Source: Paraburkholderia ultramafica
Lineage (GTDB): Bacteria; Pseudomonadota; Gammaproteobacteria; Burkholderiales; Burkholderiaceae
Assembly: GCF_902859915.1 (NCBI RefSeq)
Contig: NZ_CADIKK010000005.1
Coordinates: 186,001 to 250,000 of the forward strand
Direction: 5' to 3'
Length of the DNA: 64,000 nt
The notes under the pieces are model-generated. The model was not told the origin of the DNA. It made no database searches and worked only from the letters and a program-made list of their open reading frames with translations. Shown one piece after another: positions 17,049 to 27,222 of this stretch. Made by a program: the position numbers and the translations under genes. Every line of letters starts with the position of its first letter. Position 1 is the stretch's first letter.

Positions 17049-18233
17049 TCAGATCCGCTCGAAGATCGCCGCGATACCCTGCCCGCCGCCGATACACATC
17101 GTGACCAGCGCGTAGCGCCCGCCAATCCGCTGCAATTCGTACAGCGCCTTGACGGTAATCAGCGCGCCGGTCGCGCCGATCGGGTGGCCGAGCGAAATGC
17201 CCGAGCCGTTCGGGTTGACCTTGGCCGGATCGAAGCCGAGCTCCTTGCTGACCGCGCAGGCCTGCGCGGCGAACGCTTCGTTGGCCTCGATCACGTCGAG
17301 GTCGGCGACCGTCAGGCCGGCCCGCTCGAGCGCCTTGCGGCTGGCCGGCACCGGACCGATGCCCATGTAAGCCGGATCGACGCCGGCATGCGCGTACGAC
17401 ACCAGCCGCGCCAGCGGCTTCACTCCACGCTGCTCGGCGACGCTGCGCTCCATCAGCACGACCGCCGCGGCGGCGTCGTTGATGCCCGACGCATTGCCGG
17501 CCGTCACCGTGCCGTTTTCCTTTGCGAACACCGGCTTCAACTTCGAGAAGTCTTCCGCCGATGCGTTCATCCGCGTGTGTTCGTCCGTGTCGAATACGAC
17601 GTCGCCTTTCTTCGACGCCAGAGTGACCGGCACGATCTGTTCCTTGAAGTAACCGCTCGTGATCGCGTGGGCCGCGCGGCGATGCGATTCGAGCGCGAGC
17701 GCGTCCTGCGCTTCGCGCGAGATGTCGTATTTGCGCGCGACGTTCTCGGCGGTCACGCCCATGTGGACCGACTGGAACGGATCGTTCAGCGCGCCGACCA
17801 TCATGTCGACGAGGCGCGCGTCACCCATGCGCTGACCAAAGCGCGCGGCGGCCATCGAGTAAGGCGCGCGGCTCATGTTTTCCGCGCCACCGCCGATCGC
17901 GATGTCGGCGTCGCCGAGCAGGATGCTTTGCGCGGCCGACACGATCGCCTGCAGGCCCGAGCCGCACAGCCGGTTCACCGTCAACGCGGGCGTGTGCTGC
18001 GCGACGCCGCCGTTGATCGCGGCCACGCGCGCCAGATACATGTCTTTCGGTTCGGTGTGCACGACATTGCCGAACACCACATGGCCGACTTCGTCGCCCG
18101 ATACGCTGGCGCGCGCCAGCACTTCACGCACCACGCGTGCGCCGAGCTCGGTCGGCGCAAAGTCCTTCAGACTGCCGCCGAAACCGCCGATTGCCGTACG
18201 CACACCGCTTACCACTACTACGTCCCGTTGCAT
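17049..18233 (-). CDS. bktB: Beta-ketothiolase BktB
   Basis: A 394-residue type II thiolase. The sequence follows BktB of Cupriavidus necator closely by memory ([16 protein letters not shown] start, [29 protein letters not shown] end). The nucleophile is Cys90; the other catalytic residues are in GHPIGATG (His350) and CIGGGQG (Cys380). BktB condenses acetyl-CoA with acetyl-CoA or propionyl-CoA and so can feed 3-hydroxyvalerate into polyhydroxyalkanoate. The ATG at 18233 follows GAGGAG by 6 bases. It lies about 5 kb from the pha locus, on the same strand, after a sugar kinase. The exact substrate range is inferred. Confidence 0.93.
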   Translation of the reverse strand: MQRDVVVVSGVRTAIGGFGGSLKDFAPTELGARVVREVLARASVSGDEVGHVVFGNVVHTEPKDMYLARVAAINGGVAQHTPALTVNRLCGSGLQAIVSAAQSILLGDADIAIGGGAENMSRAPYSMAAARFGQRMGDARLVDMMVGALNDPFQSVHMGVTAENVARKYDISREAQDALALESHRRAAHAITSGYFKEQIVPVTLASKKGDVVFDTDEHTRMNASAEDFSKLKPVFAKENGTVTAGNASGINDAAAAVVLMERSVAEQRGVKPLARLVSYAHAGVDPAYMGIGPVPASRKALERAGLTVADLDVIEANEAFAAQACAVSKELGFDPAKVNPNGSGISLGHPIGATGALITVKALYELQRIGGRYALVTMCIGGGQGIAAIFERI

Positions 18234-18301
18234 CGCTCGCTCCTCTTTCAGTCTCTCAAGATGATCCTGCGTCAGGGGGCCGCGCGTCGCAGCGCGTGAG
18301 T

Positions 18302-19327
18302 TCAGCCCGCCAGCAGGCGTTCGACTGTCGCGCGCGAAGGAATCGGCGCAACCGCGCCGTAACCTTGCGTCGACAGCGCCGCGGCGACGTTCGCATAACG
18401 CGCCGCTGCAAAAGGATCGTCGCCCGCGACGATGCGCGCGACGAACGCGCCGCCGAAGCAGTCGCCCGCGCCGGTGGCATCGACCGCATTGACGACGTGG
18501 CCCGGCACGACGCGCCGCTCGTCGGGCGTCGCGACGTACGAGCCTTCCTTGCCGAGCTTCAGCGCGACCACGCGCGGACCGTGCGACAGCAGGAAGTCGA
18601 CGATCTCGTCACGGCCGGTCAAGCCGATGAGTTCGGTGACGTCGTCCCAGCTCGGCAGACAGATGTCGGTCTGGCGGATCGCTTCGAGCATCACCGCGCG
18701 GGCCCGTGCGAGCGGCCACAGCTTCAGGCGCAGGTTGGTGTCGAAGCTCACGCGCACGCCGTTGGCGCGCGCATGCGCGATCGCTTCCAGCGCGGCGTCG
18801 CACGCGCTCAGGCTGATCGCGAGGCTGATCCCGGACAGATGAACGACCTTGGCCGCGGCGATCGCGTCGAGCGGCAGATCGTGCGGCGCATAGCGGCTCG
18901 CCGCCGAACCCGCGCGCAGATAGTCGAACGCGTGGCCGTCGGGGCCATGGGACACGAAATAGACGCCGGTGGGCGCGTGCGGATCGACGCGCACGAGCGA
19001 CGTGTCCACCTGCTCGCGTTCCCACAGATCGATCAGCAAGCGCCCGAAATGATCCGCGCCGACCGCCGACACGAAGCCGGTCCGCGCGCCTTGCCGTGCC
19101 GCCGCGATGCAGAAGTTCGACGTGTCGCCGCCGAAGCCCTGCAGGTAGTTCGGCTGATCTTTCGCGGACTGGTTGAATTCGATCATCGCTTCGCCGAGCG
19201 CGAGGATTGCCGCGGGGCGGCCATCCGCGGGGCGGCCATCCGCGGGGCGGCCATCCGCGGGGCGGCCATCCGCGGGCCGGGTTTGCGAGGGCCGGCCTTC
19301 AGGCTGGGTGGCCATGTTCGCCGTCAT
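18302..19327 (-). CDS. kdgK: PfkB-family sugar kinase, probably 2-keto-3-deoxygluconate kinase
   Basis: A 341-residue ribokinase-fold enzyme. The core starts at about residue 40 (ILALGEAMIEFNQ) and has the substrate-side motif GGDTSNFCIAAARQG and the C-terminal DATGAGDCFGGAF with the catalytic Asp. GEAMIEF and the GGDTSN pattern suggest KdgK, which phosphorylates 2-keto-3-deoxygluconate in hexuronate breakdown; another PfkB sugar is possible. Residues about 17-37 are four copies of ADGRP made by a 15-bp tandem DNA repeat. This tail lies before the fold and is probably disordered. The start at 19327 follows GAGG by 8 bases and lies 3 bases after the rimO stop. Confidence 0.82.
   Translation of the reverse strand: MTANMATQPEGRPSQTRPADGRPADGRPADGRPADGRPAAILALGEAMIEFNQSAKDQPNYLQGFGGDTSNFCIAAARQGARTGFVSAVGADHFGRLLIDLWEREQVDTSLVRVDPHAPTGVYFVSHGPDGHAFDYLRAGSAASRYAPHDLPLDAIAAAKVVHLSGISLAISLSACDAALEAIAHARANGVRVSFDTNLRLKLWPLARARAVMLEAIRQTDICLPSWDDVTELIGLTGRDEIVDFLLSHGPRVVALKLGKEGSYVATPDERRVVPGHVVNAVDATGAGDCFGGAFVARIVAGDDPFAAARYANVAAALSTQGYGAVAPIPSRATVERLLAG
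19211..19277. repeat. In-frame 15-bp tandem repeat in kdgK
   Basis: CGCGGGGCGGCCATC is repeated four times exactly (19211-19270), followed by a 7-base partial copy. It encodes DGRPA units on the minus strand. As 15 is a multiple of three, copy number can change without breaking the frame. Confidence 0.95.
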
Positions 19328-19330
19328 CGC

Positions 19331-20716
19331 TTAGACCTCGCCCCACAGGTCGTGGCCATCGGCGCCGGTGATCTTCACCGACACGAAATCGCCGACCTTA
19401 TAGCGCCTGGACGCCTTGGTGGCCGGCGCGATATAGACGACGCCGTCGATCTCCGGCGCATCCGCCGCGGTGCGGCCAATGCCGCCGTCGGCGTTGATCT
19501 CGTCGACCAGCACCTTCAGGGTCTTGCCGACCTTCTTCGCGATACGTTTGGCCGACACTTCCTCGGCCACTTCCATGAAGCGCGCGCGACGCTCCTCGCG
19601 CACTTCGTCGGGCAACGCGCCGTCGAGTTCGTTGGCGCTCGCACCTTCGACCGGCGAGTACGCAAAGCAGCCGACCCGGTCCAGCTCCGCCTCGCGGATG
19701 AAATCGAGCAGCGTCTGAAACTGCTCTTCAGTCTCACCCGGAAAGCCCGCGATGAACGTGCTGCGGATCGTCAGATCAGGGCACATCTCGCGCCATGCCT
19801 TGACGCGCTCCATCACCTTCTCCGCGTTGGCCGGGCGCTTCATGCGCTTGAGCACTTCGGGATGCGCGTGCTGGAACGGCACGTCGAGGTACGGCAGCAC
19901 GTGGCCCTTGTACGGACCCTCGGCCATCATCGGAATCACTTCATCGACGCTCGGATACGGATACACGTAGTGCAGACGCACCCATGCGCCGTATTGCGCG
20001 GCGAGTTCACCGAGCGCGCCGACCAGATCGGTCATGCGCGTCTTGATCGGCTTGCCGTTCCAGAAGCCGGTGCGATATTTGACGTCGACGCCATACGCGC
20101 TCGTGTCCTGCGAAATCACCAGCAGTTCCTTCACGCCGGACTTGAACAGGTTTTCCGCTTCCAGCATCACCTCGGCGACGGGGCGCGACACGAGGTCGCC
20201 GCGCATCGACGGGATGATGCAGAACGTGCAGCGGTGGTTGCAGCCTTCAGAAATCTTCAGGTACGCGTAGTGGCGCGGCGTGAGCTTGATGCCCGCGGCG
20301 GGCACCAGATCGACGAACGGATCGTGCGGCTTCGGCAGATGCGTATGCACGTGCTGCATCACTTCACCGACCGCGTGCGGGCCGGTCACGGCCAGCACTT
20401 TCGGGTGCACCTCTTCGATCAGCCCCGAGCCGCTTCCACTCTTCTTCGCGCCGAGGCAGCCGGTGACGATCACCTTGCCGTTCTCGTTGAGCGCTTCGCC
20501 GATCGCGTCGAGACTTTCCTGCACCGCTTCGTCGATGAAGCCGCAGGTGTTGACGACCACGAGGTCCGCGCCGTCGTACGTGCCGGAAATCTCGTAACCT
20601 TCGGCGCGCAACTGGGTGATGATCTGCTCGGAGTCGACCAGGGCTTTCGGGCAGCCGAGCGAGACAAAGCCGACCTTCGGCGCGGCAATCGGGGCAATCG
20701 TGGGGGTGGCAGACAT
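19331..20716 (-). CDS. rimO: Ribosomal protein S12 methylthiotransferase RimO
   Basis: A 461-residue radical SAM enzyme that adds a methylthio group to the conserved Asp of ribosomal protein S12. The N-terminal domain ([38 protein letters not shown]) carries three cysteines for the auxiliary cluster. The radical SAM motif CNHRCTFC lies in the centre. The C-terminus (about 390-461) is a TRAM domain. The [12 protein letters not shown] pattern separates RimO from MiaB. The start at 20716 is chosen from the family N-terminus; no good ribosome site stands before it. It is followed after 3 bases by the sugar kinase, so the two probably share a transcript. Confidence 0.95.
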   Translation of the reverse strand: MSATPTIAPIAAPKVGFVSLGCPKALVDSEQIITQLRAEGYEISGTYDGADLVVVNTCGFIDEAVQESLDAIGEALNENGKVIVTGCLGAKKSGSGSGLIEEVHPKVLAVTGPHAVGEVMQHVHTHLPKPHDPFVDLVPAAGIKLTPRHYAYLKISEGCNHRCTFCIIPSMRGDLVSRPVAEVMLEAENLFKSGVKELLVISQDTSAYGVDVKYRTGFWNGKPIKTRMTDLVGALGELAAQYGAWVRLHYVYPYPSVDEVIPMMAEGPYKGHVLPYLDVPFQHAHPEVLKRMKRPANAEKVMERVKAWREMCPDLTIRSTFIAGFPGETEEQFQTLLDFIREAELDRVGCFAYSPVEGASANELDGALPDEVREERRARFMEVAEEVSAKRIAKKVGKTLKVLVDEINADGGIGRTAADAPEIDGVVYIAPATKASRRYKVGDFVSVKITGADGHDLWGEV

Positions 20717-20797
20717 GGGGAACCGCTTGCAGACGTTAAACTTTGAATTGTAGCGGTTCGGCACGCCCACCGCTCGTAAGTCTTTGAATTTTAGCCT

Positions 20798-21820
20798 TCA
20801 ACCGGCCTCAGCCTCGGCCGGATCGAGCCGCTCGACGCGCGCAGATCGAGGGGTCCGAGCTGATTCGCCAGGTGCCCGAGCACGCTCGATCACGCCCAGA
20901 ATTTCATGTGAATCTTGCACCCGCCGGATCGCCGCATGCAGTTCGGCCGCCTGCGGCCAGGTCCGCTGCAGATAGCTGAGCCACTTCTTGACGCGCCCGT
21001 GCTCATGGCTGCATGCGACGCGGGCCTGCAATTGCTTCAGGTAGCCGGCAATGTAACGGAGCACGTCCTGCCACTCCCCGTTGGATGGGAATGGGTCCAT
21101 CAGTCCGCGGATTCTCAGCGCGAGGAAAGGATCCGAGACGGCGCCGCGGCCGATCATCACGTCCGCGCAGCCGCTGACAGCCCGGCATCGCTCCCAGTCC
21201 GCCACGGTCCAGACTTCACCGTTCGCGATGACCGGCACGTCCACGGCGGCATCGATACGCGCGATCCACTCCCAGTGGGCCGGCGGCCGGTAGCCGTGAT
21301 CGCGCGTGCGTGCATGCACGACGAGCGAGGCCGCACCGCCTTCCGCCAGCGCGACCGCGCAATCGATCGCCTGCGAAGTATCGGATACGCCAAGGCGCAT
21401 TTTCGCTGTCACGGCGACGCTGGCCGGCACCGCGGCGCGAACCGACGAAACAATCCGGTTCAGTTGCTCGGGATCGGTCAGCAGCATGGCCCCGCCGCCA
21501 TGCCGATTGACGAGCTTGGCGGGACAGCCGAAGTTCAGGTCGATCCCATGCGGCGACAAGGTGGCCGCGTGCGCAGCATTGCGGGCCATCCACTCAGGAT
21601 CGCTGCCGAGCAACTGGATCACCATCGGCGTGCCGCTAGCCGTCAAGCTCCCGTGGAGGACTTCAGGCGCCTCTCTCTCATAGACGCGCGCGGGCAGCAC
21701 GGAACCCGTCACACGGACGAACTCGGACACGCACCCGTCGAATCCGCCCGTGCTGGTCAGCACGTCGCGCAACACGTAGTCCGCAAGCCCCTCCATCGGG
21801 GCGAGAAACAGCCGGCTCAT
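20798..21820 (-). CDS. dusC: tRNA-dihydrouridine synthase, DusC type
   Basis: A 340-residue FMN enzyme that reduces uridine in tRNA to dihydrouridine. Family marks are LAPMEGLADYVLRDVL at the N-terminus, DLNFGCPAKLVNRHGGGAML with the catalytic cysteine near residue 99, KMRLG and VVHARTRDHGY. The PAKLVNRHGGG form and C-terminal length point to DusC (position 16 of tRNA) rather than DusA or DusB. The last 30 residues are an Arg/Ala/Glu extension. It lies upstream of rimO on the same strand, 81 bases away. Confidence 0.9.
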   Translation of the reverse strand: MSRLFLAPMEGLADYVLRDVLTSTGGFDGCVSEFVRVTGSVLPARVYEREAPEVLHGSLTASGTPMVIQLLGSDPEWMARNAAHAATLSPHGIDLNFGCPAKLVNRHGGGAMLLTDPEQLNRIVSSVRAAVPASVAVTAKMRLGVSDTSQAIDCAVALAEGGAASLVVHARTRDHGYRPPAHWEWIARIDAAVDVPVIANGEVWTVADWERCRAVSGCADVMIGRGAVSDPFLALRIRGLMDPFPSNGEWQDVLRYIAGYLKQLQARVACSHEHGRVKKWLSYLQRTWPQAAELHAAIRRVQDSHEILGVIERARAPGESARTPRSARVERLDPAEAEAG

Positions 21821-22302
21821 GCGGAAGTCCGCTGATGCGATCGGCTGGTCAACCGAGGCTGACCCATCCGGCCTTCGGATTCAAAGGGGTCGGCGCGGTG
21901 AGGGGTGTGATCTGCGACATAAGGCGAGCCCGGCGTATAGCGGTGACGATGGTGACAATGGGGAACGGCGCGGCAAGGACTGCAGGGGTTCAAGGGGTCA
22001 TGAAACCCCCGCCCTGCGGAGAGGACGCCGCGCACGCACCCGCGATTGTACCGCGCGGGCGGCTATGCGCCTGTGCGACGCGTGGAAACGATCGTGAGCA
22101 CAACGGGCACGTGCGACAGGCAAGCACTTGGGGGACGCACCCTCGCCGGTCGCCTGCGCCGGCGACAGCGCCGCCGCGATGCGCAATCCGAATCCGCCGG
22201 CCTCGCCGCCGCGATACCAACGCAAACGCCAACGCCGCAAACAACCCACGCCGCAGTTGCCCCGGAAGCCCCGGGACAACCCGCGCACCGTCATTTGCGC
22301 CT
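21821..22302. other. Gene-free stretch between dusC and phaR
   Basis: The 482 bases between the start of dusC and the end of phaR (both minus strand) hold no frame I can support. A minus-strand frame at 21990-22358 overlaps phaR and has no family character. The stretch should contain the dusC promoter; I see no clear hexamers or terminator with a T-tract. Confidence 0.4.
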
Positions 22303-22911
22303 TTACTTCTTCTCCGGCTCCGGATTGGTTTGCGGCGTGCCCGGCGCGCTGTCGGCATTGACCGCGCTGCCCGGCGTAAACGGGAAAGTGGCGAACATCG
22401 ACTTCGCCTGGTTCTGCATCTGCTCCTGCATCTGCACGAACATGTTCTTCGACTGCTCGATATAGCTGGTCATCATGCCCTGCATCATCGGGGCCTGCAT
22501 GTTCATGAACTGCGACCAGACTTCCGGATTCATCGCCTTGCCTTCATACAGATTCTTCGACTGGTCGGCGAGCTTCGCCTGAATGTCGATGAAGGCCTGA
22601 ATGTTCTTTTCCAGATACGTGCCCATCATCCCCTGCATCGCATGGCCATAGAAACGGATGATCTGCGACAGCATCGACGACGAGAACATCGGCAACCCGC
22701 CGCTCTCTTCTTCGAGAATGATCTGCAACAGGATGGCGCGCGTCAGATCCTCGTTGCTCTTCGCATCGATGACCTTGAAATCCTCCTGGTCCAGCACGAG
22801 CTGCTTCACGTCCGTCAGCGTGATGTACGTGCTTGTCTCGGTATCATAGAGCCGACGGTTCGGATATTTCTTGATCAGTCGTTCGGCTGTTTTCTTTGTA
22901 GTAGTAGTCAT
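22303..22911 (-). CDS. phaR: Polyhydroxyalkanoate synthesis repressor PhaR
   Basis: A 202-residue regulator that binds both DNA and polyhydroxybutyrate. It represses phasin and its own gene until polymer granules titrate it. The N-terminal PHB/PHA accumulation regulator DNA-binding domain is plain (ERLIKKYPNRRLYDTETSTY, then ITLTDVKQLV). The middle (about 65-115) is the polymer-associated region. The C-terminus is Met/Gln-rich (QAPMMQGMM, VQMQEQMQNQ) and amphipathic. The start at 22911 opens the standard MTTTTKKTAERL; upstream in-frame starts add unrelated residues. It is the last gene of the pha locus. Confidence 0.95.
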   Translation of the reverse strand: MTTTTKKTAERLIKKYPNRRLYDTETSTYITLTDVKQLVLDQEDFKVIDAKSNEDLTRAILLQIILEEESGGLPMFSSSMLSQIIRFYGHAMQGMMGTYLEKNIQAFIDIQAKLADQSKNLYEGKAMNPEVWSQFMNMQAPMMQGMMTSYIEQSKNMFVQMQEQMQNQAKSMFATFPFTPGSAVNADSAPGTPQTNPEPEKK

Positions 22912-22954
22912 GTAACGCCTTTGAGCGCGAGTTGAGCGCGGAAACGGCGTCATG

Positions 22955-22986
22955 CCGGCTGCGCAATCGGGCAATTGCGCAACCGG
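22955..22986 (-). terminator. Hairpin between phaB and phaR
   Basis: TGCGCAAT and ATTGCGCA pair perfectly around a 6-base loop, with outer GCCGG/CCGG pairs. It lies 60 bases after phaB and just before phaR, with no T-tract. It could terminate or slow part of the phaCAB transcript. Confidence 0.4.
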
Positions 22987-23045
22987 GACGCCGCCGGAAC
23001 CATCTGAGTCGAAGCGGGCCGCCTTGTGAGCGGCGCGCCGGTGAC

Positions 23046-23786
23046 TCAGCCCATATGCAAACCGCCGTTCAGCGAAAAATCAGCGCCCGTGGAGAAACCC
23101 GATTCGTCCGACGCAAGCCATGCCACGATCGAGCCGATTTCGTCCGGCTGACCCAGGCGGCGCACCGGAATCGTCGCAACGATCTTTTCCAGCACGTCCG
23201 GACGGATCGACTTGACCATGTCGGTGCCGATGTAGCCCGGCGACACGGTGTTGACCGTCACGCCCTTGGTGGCCACTTCCTGCGCGAGCGACATCGTGAA
23301 GCCGTGAATGCCGGCCTTCGCGGTCGAGTAGTTGGTCTGGCCGAACTGGCCTTTCTGGCCGTTCACCGACGAGATGTTGATGACACGACCCCAGCCACGC
23401 TCGACCATGCCGTCGATCACCTGCTTGGTGACGTTGAAGAGGCTGGTCAGGTTCGTGTCGATCACCGCCGTCCAGTCTTCATGCGTCATCTTGCGGAACA
23501 CGACGTCGCGCGTGATGCCGGCGTTGTTCACCAGCACGTCGATCTCGCCGACTTCAGCCTTGACCTTTTCGAACGCAGCCTTGGTCGATTGCCAATCGCC
23601 GACGTTGCCTTCGGACGCGACGAAATCGAAGCCCAAGGCCTTCTGCTCCTCGAGCCACTTCACGCGGCGCGGCGAATTCGGACCGCAGCCCGCGACCACC
23701 TTGAAGCCTTCTTTGTGCAGCCGCTGGCAAATGCTCGTGCCGATGCCACCCATCCCGCCCGTTACGTACGCAATTCGCTGTGTCAT
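23046..23786 (-). CDS. phaB: Acetoacetyl-CoA reductase PhaB
   Basis: A 246-residue short-chain dehydrogenase that reduces acetoacetyl-CoA to (R)-3-hydroxybutyryl-CoA with NADPH. The cofactor loop TGGMGGIG is at residues 9-16, NNAG is present, and the catalytic Ser-Tyr-Lys triad is in NISSVNGQKGQFGQTNYSTAK (split here: Ser in ISSVNG, Tyr and Lys in NYSTAK). Length equals the Cupriavidus enzyme. The ATG at 23786 has GGAG about 8 bases upstream. It follows phaA by 198 bases and completes the precursor pathway. Confidence 0.97.
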   Translation of the reverse strand: MTQRIAYVTGGMGGIGTSICQRLHKEGFKVVAGCGPNSPRRVKWLEEQKALGFDFVASEGNVGDWQSTKAAFEKVKAEVGEIDVLVNNAGITRDVVFRKMTHEDWTAVIDTNLTSLFNVTKQVIDGMVERGWGRVINISSVNGQKGQFGQTNYSTAKAGIHGFTMSLAQEVATKGVTVNTVSPGYIGTDMVKSIRPDVLEKIVATIPVRRLGQPDEIGSIVAWLASDESGFSTGADFSLNGGLHMG

Positions 23787-23984
23787 AAACTACACTCCGT
23801 TATCGTTTTCGAGGCGCCGAACAGCAACCTCTTCCCTCGCCTGATACTTCATCTCCGCTGCCGCCGGGCGACCGGCCGACGAGGCCCCTGCTGACACCGC
23901 GCGACGTCTGCTTCGACGCGACGCGCGGCAACCCTGCCTGATGCCTGCTGCCCGATGCCTGGCCGCCGGATCAGCGTGGCGTAC

Positions 23985-25166
23985 TCAAGCGCGCTCGACC
24001 GCCAGCGCAACACCCATGCCGCCGCCGATACACAGCGACGCCAAACCCTTCTTCGCATCGCGCTTCTGCATTTCGTGCAGCAGCGTGACGAGAATCCGGC
24101 AACCGGATGCGCCGATCGGATGGCCGATCGCGATCGCGCCGCCGTTCACGTTGATCTTCGACGTGTCCCAGCCCATCTGCTGATTCACGGCGCACGCCTG
24201 CGCGGCGAACGCTTCATTGATTTCCATCAGGTCGAGCTCGGCCGGCGTCCAGCCCGCGCGCTCCAGACAGCGGCGCGAAGCCGGCACCGGACCCATGCCC
24301 ATCACCTTCGGATCCAAGCCAGAGGTAGCGTAAGCCTTGATGCGCGCGAGCGGCGTGAGGCCGAGCGCCTCGGCCTTCTTCGCCGACATCACCAGCACCG
24401 CCGCCGCACCGTCGTTCAGACCGGACGCATTGGCCGCCGTGACCGAGCCTTCTTTCGAGAACGCCGGCTTCAGGCCCGCCAGCGATTCCGCCGTCACGCC
24501 GTGACGCACGAATTCATCGGTGGCGAAACGCAGCGGCTCACCTTTGCGTTGCGGGATTTCGACCGGCACGATTTCGTCGTTGAAACGGCCCGCTTTCTGC
24601 GCGGCTTCCGCCTTGTTCTGCGACAGCGCTGCGAACGCGTCCTGCTGCTCGCGCGTGATGCCGTATTCCTTGGCGACGTTTTCCGCCGTCACGCCCATGT
24701 GATACTGGTTGTACACGTCCCACAGACCGTCGACGATCATCGAGTCGATCAGCTTCGCGTCACCCATGCGGAAACCGTCGCGCGAACCCGGCAGCACGTG
24801 CGGAGCCGCGCTCATGTTTTCCTGACCGCCCGCTACGACGATGTCCGCGTCACCCGCGATGATCGCGTTGGCCGCGAGCATCACGGCCTTCAGACCCGAG
24901 CCGCAGACCACGTTAATCGTCATGCCCGGCACGGCCGACGGCAATCCTGCCTTGATCAGCGACTGACGCGCCGGATTCTGGCCGGAGCCGGCCGTCAATA
25001 CCTGCCCGAGGATCACTTCGCTCACCTGCTCGGGCTTCATGCCGGCCCGTTCGAGCACGGCGCGGATCACCACCGCGCCGAGCTCGGGCGCGGCGATCTT
25101 CGCCAGCGATCCACCGAATTTGCCTACTGCCGTACGGGCGGCCGATACGATCACAACATCAGTCAT
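23985..25166 (-). CDS. phaA: Acetyl-CoA acetyltransferase PhaA
   Basis: A 393-residue type II thiolase that condenses two acetyl-CoA to acetoacetyl-CoA, the first step of polyhydroxybutyrate synthesis. Catalytic Cys88 is in INVVCGSG, with His349 in IGHPIGASG and Cys379 in CIGGGMG. The length is that of PhaA. An ATG at 25172 is two bases from GGAGG, too close, so the ATG at 25166 (8 bases from GGAGG) is the likely start. It sits between phaC and phaB on the same strand. The sequence is distinct from BktB at 17.0-18.2 kb. Confidence 0.96.
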   Translation of the reverse strand: MTDVVIVSAARTAVGKFGGSLAKIAAPELGAVVIRAVLERAGMKPEQVSEVILGQVLTAGSGQNPARQSLIKAGLPSAVPGMTINVVCGSGLKAVMLAANAIIAGDADIVVAGGQENMSAAPHVLPGSRDGFRMGDAKLIDSMIVDGLWDVYNQYHMGVTAENVAKEYGITREQQDAFAALSQNKAEAAQKAGRFNDEIVPVEIPQRKGEPLRFATDEFVRHGVTAESLAGLKPAFSKEGSVTAANASGLNDGAAAVLVMSAKKAEALGLTPLARIKAYATSGLDPKVMGMGPVPASRRCLERAGWTPAELDLMEINEAFAAQACAVNQQMGWDTSKINVNGGAIAIGHPIGASGCRILVTLLHEMQKRDAKKGLASLCIGGGMGVALAVERA

Positions 25167-25311
25167 TTCCATATCCTCCGGGCACGTCGGCCAAAAGCGC
25201 CGCAGCCCGTCAAGTTAAAAATCTCGTTGCTCTTACGCCCTTGCTCATTCAGACGCTTAACCAGACGCTGATTCACTCCGCCAAACACCGCATCGTGACG
25301 CGCATTCAACT

Positions 25312-27222
25312 CTACTCCCGTTGCCGCACATAGCGTCCCGGCGCCGGCTCGAGCACCGGAAACTCATCCGAGCCCGCCACCGCGCGCGGCTTCACTTTCT
25401 TGCCGCTGTATTGATCCAGCCACGTGGTCCATTCGGGCCACCAGCTGCCGGGCACTTCAGTCGCGGCGCCGAACCATTCGTCCGGGTTCTCCGGCAACGT
25501 CCTGACGTCGCCTTCCAGCGTCCAGTAATTGCGCTTTTTCTTCGCGGGCGGATTGATCACGCCGGCGATATGCCCCGACGCGCCGAGCACGAACTTCAGC
25601 GGTCCGGTCAGCAGTGGCACCGACGCATACGCCGTTTGCCACGGCACGATATGGTCCTCGCGTGACCCGTAGATGAAGGTGGGCACGTCGATCTTCGACA
25701 GGTCGATCGGCTCGCCGCAGGTGGTCAACGCATTCGGCTCGCGCAGACGATTCTCGAGGTACGTGTTGCGCAGATACCAGACGTACATTGGACCCGGCAG
25801 GCTGGTCGAGTCGCTGTTCCAGTACAGCAGGTCGAACGGCACCGGCGTGCGGCCCTTCAGGTAATTGTCGACGACGTAGTTCCACACCAGATCGTTCGGC
25901 CGCAGGAACGAGAACGTGTTGGCGAACTCGATGCCGCGCATCAATCCCGGCGGCGCACCGTTCTTGCCGCCGATGGTCTGCTCGCGCATCTGCACATGCG
26001 ACTCGTCGACGAACACGTCGAGCACGCCGGTGTCGGAGAAGTCGAGCATCGCGGTGAGCAGCGTCATCGACGCGGCCGGATGTTCGCCGCGCGCAGCGGC
26101 CACCGCCAGCGCGGTGGCGAGCATCGTGCCGCCCACGCAGAAGCCGAGCGTATTGATCTGCTCGCGGCCGCTGATCTTGCCGACGATGTCGATCGCGGTG
26201 AGCACGCCCTCGCTGATGTAGTCGTCCCAGGTTTTATGCGCGATCGATTGATCCGCGTTGCGCCACGAAATCAGGAACACCTGGTGCCCCGCATCGAGAC
26301 CGTGAGCGACCAGCGAGTTCTCCGGTTGCAGATCGAGAATGTAGTACTTGTTGATGCAGGGCGGCACGATCAGCAGCGGCCGCTCGCGCACGGTCGCTGT
26401 GCGCGGCTTGTACTGGATCAGCTGCAGCAGGTCGTTTTCGAACACCACCGAGCCTTCGGTATTCGCGAGATTTTCGCCGACCACGAAACGCGATTCATCG
26501 GTCTGCGAAATCTTGCCGCGCTGCATGTCGCCGAGCAGGTTCATCACGCCCTGCCGCAAGCTCTCGCCCTTGCTGTCGAGCAAGGTCTTTTGCGCTTCCG
26601 GATTCAACGCGAAGAAGTTGCTCGGCGCGGCCGCCGCGGTCCACTGCTGAACCGCGAAACGGATACGCTCGCGCATCTTCGGTTCGGTGTCGAGCGCGTC
26701 GACCATTTCCTGCAGATAGCGCGCGTTCAACAGATACCAGGCGGCGGTGAACGCGTAGGCCGGCGTCGAGCTCCATGCTTCGGAACTGAAGCGGCGGTCC
26801 TTGAGTTCGGGCGCCGTGGTCGCGGACGTGGTGGCCTGCTGGATCAACTCCATCGCCTCGCGCGAATAATCGGCTTGCAGTTTCTGCAGACGCTCGGATG
26901 GAATCGCGGCGGCCGGTATATTCAAGCCGGCAAACGAAGGCATGGTCCCTGCGGCCAGTTTGCCGAAGTCGGGCATGCCGGGAAACGACGGTATCTGGGG
27001 AAAACCCATTTGCGCGATGCCCGGCACCTGGGGCATCTGCGGCATGGCGAACGGCATGCCGCTAGCGCCGGGTGGTGTGCCGAGCGAACGCCATGCGTTC
27101 ATCCAGGTGTCGAATAACTGCTGCACGCCGGCGGCGGATGTTGCGCCGCTCGTACCGGCCTGCTGCGTATGCTCCGTCGAGGAGTCCGTGCTGGGAGAAG
27201 CTGAGGAATGTGATGCTGCCAT
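25312..27222 (-). CDS. phaC: Class I polyhydroxyalkanoate synthase PhaC
   Basis: A 636-residue synthase that polymerises (R)-3-hydroxyacyl-CoA. The lipase-box-like GFCVGGT carries the catalytic Cys362. The Asp is in YGSREDHIVPW and the His in GASGHIAGVINPP. The first half of the N-terminal region is unusual: residues about 55-90 are Met/Pro/Phe-rich (for example MPFAMPQMPQVPG and FPQIPSFPGMPDF), which makes it longer than the roughly 589-residue Cupriavidus PhaC1. The start at 27222 opens MAASHSSASP; the frame is open to 27360 but a promoter at 27341-27370 overlaps that part. It heads the phaCAB series. Confidence 0.97.
   Translation of the reverse strand: MAASHSSASPSTDSSTEHTQQAGTSGATSAAGVQQLFDTWMNAWRSLGTPPGASGMPFAMPQMPQVPGIAQMGFPQIPSFPGMPDFGKLAAGTMPSFAGLNIPAAAIPSERLQKLQADYSREAMELIQQATTSATTAPELKDRRFSSEAWSSTPAYAFTAAWYLLNARYLQEMVDALDTEPKMRERIRFAVQQWTAAAAPSNFFALNPEAQKTLLDSKGESLRQGVMNLLGDMQRGKISQTDESRFVVGENLANTEGSVVFENDLLQLIQYKPRTATVRERPLLIVPPCINKYYILDLQPENSLVAHGLDAGHQVFLISWRNADQSIAHKTWDDYISEGVLTAIDIVGKISGREQINTLGFCVGGTMLATALAVAAARGEHPAASMTLLTAMLDFSDTGVLDVFVDESHVQMREQTIGGKNGAPPGLMRGIEFANTFSFLRPNDLVWNYVVDNYLKGRTPVPFDLLYWNSDSTSLPGPMYVWYLRNTYLENRLREPNALTTCGEPIDLSKIDVPTFIYGSREDHIVPWQTAYASVPLLTGPLKFVLGASGHIAGVINPPAKKKRNYWTLEGDVRTLPENPDEWFGAATEVPGSWWPEWTTWLDQYSGKKVKPRAVAGSDEFPVLEPAPGRYVRQRE

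Noticed and set aside
19211..19277. CRISPR-like array at the DGRPA repeat
   Set aside because: The units are directly adjacent, 15 bases long and have no spacers. The other tandem repeats in the window fail for the same reason.
18137..20746. An 869-codon open frame on the plus strand
   Set aside because: It lies opposite kdgK and rimO and crosses the gap between genes. Composition is that of a shadow frame.
21990..22358. Minus-strand frame of 122 codons between dusC and phaR
   Set aside because: It overlaps the end of phaR in another frame, and its translation is Arg/Ala/Gly-rich with no recognisable fold.
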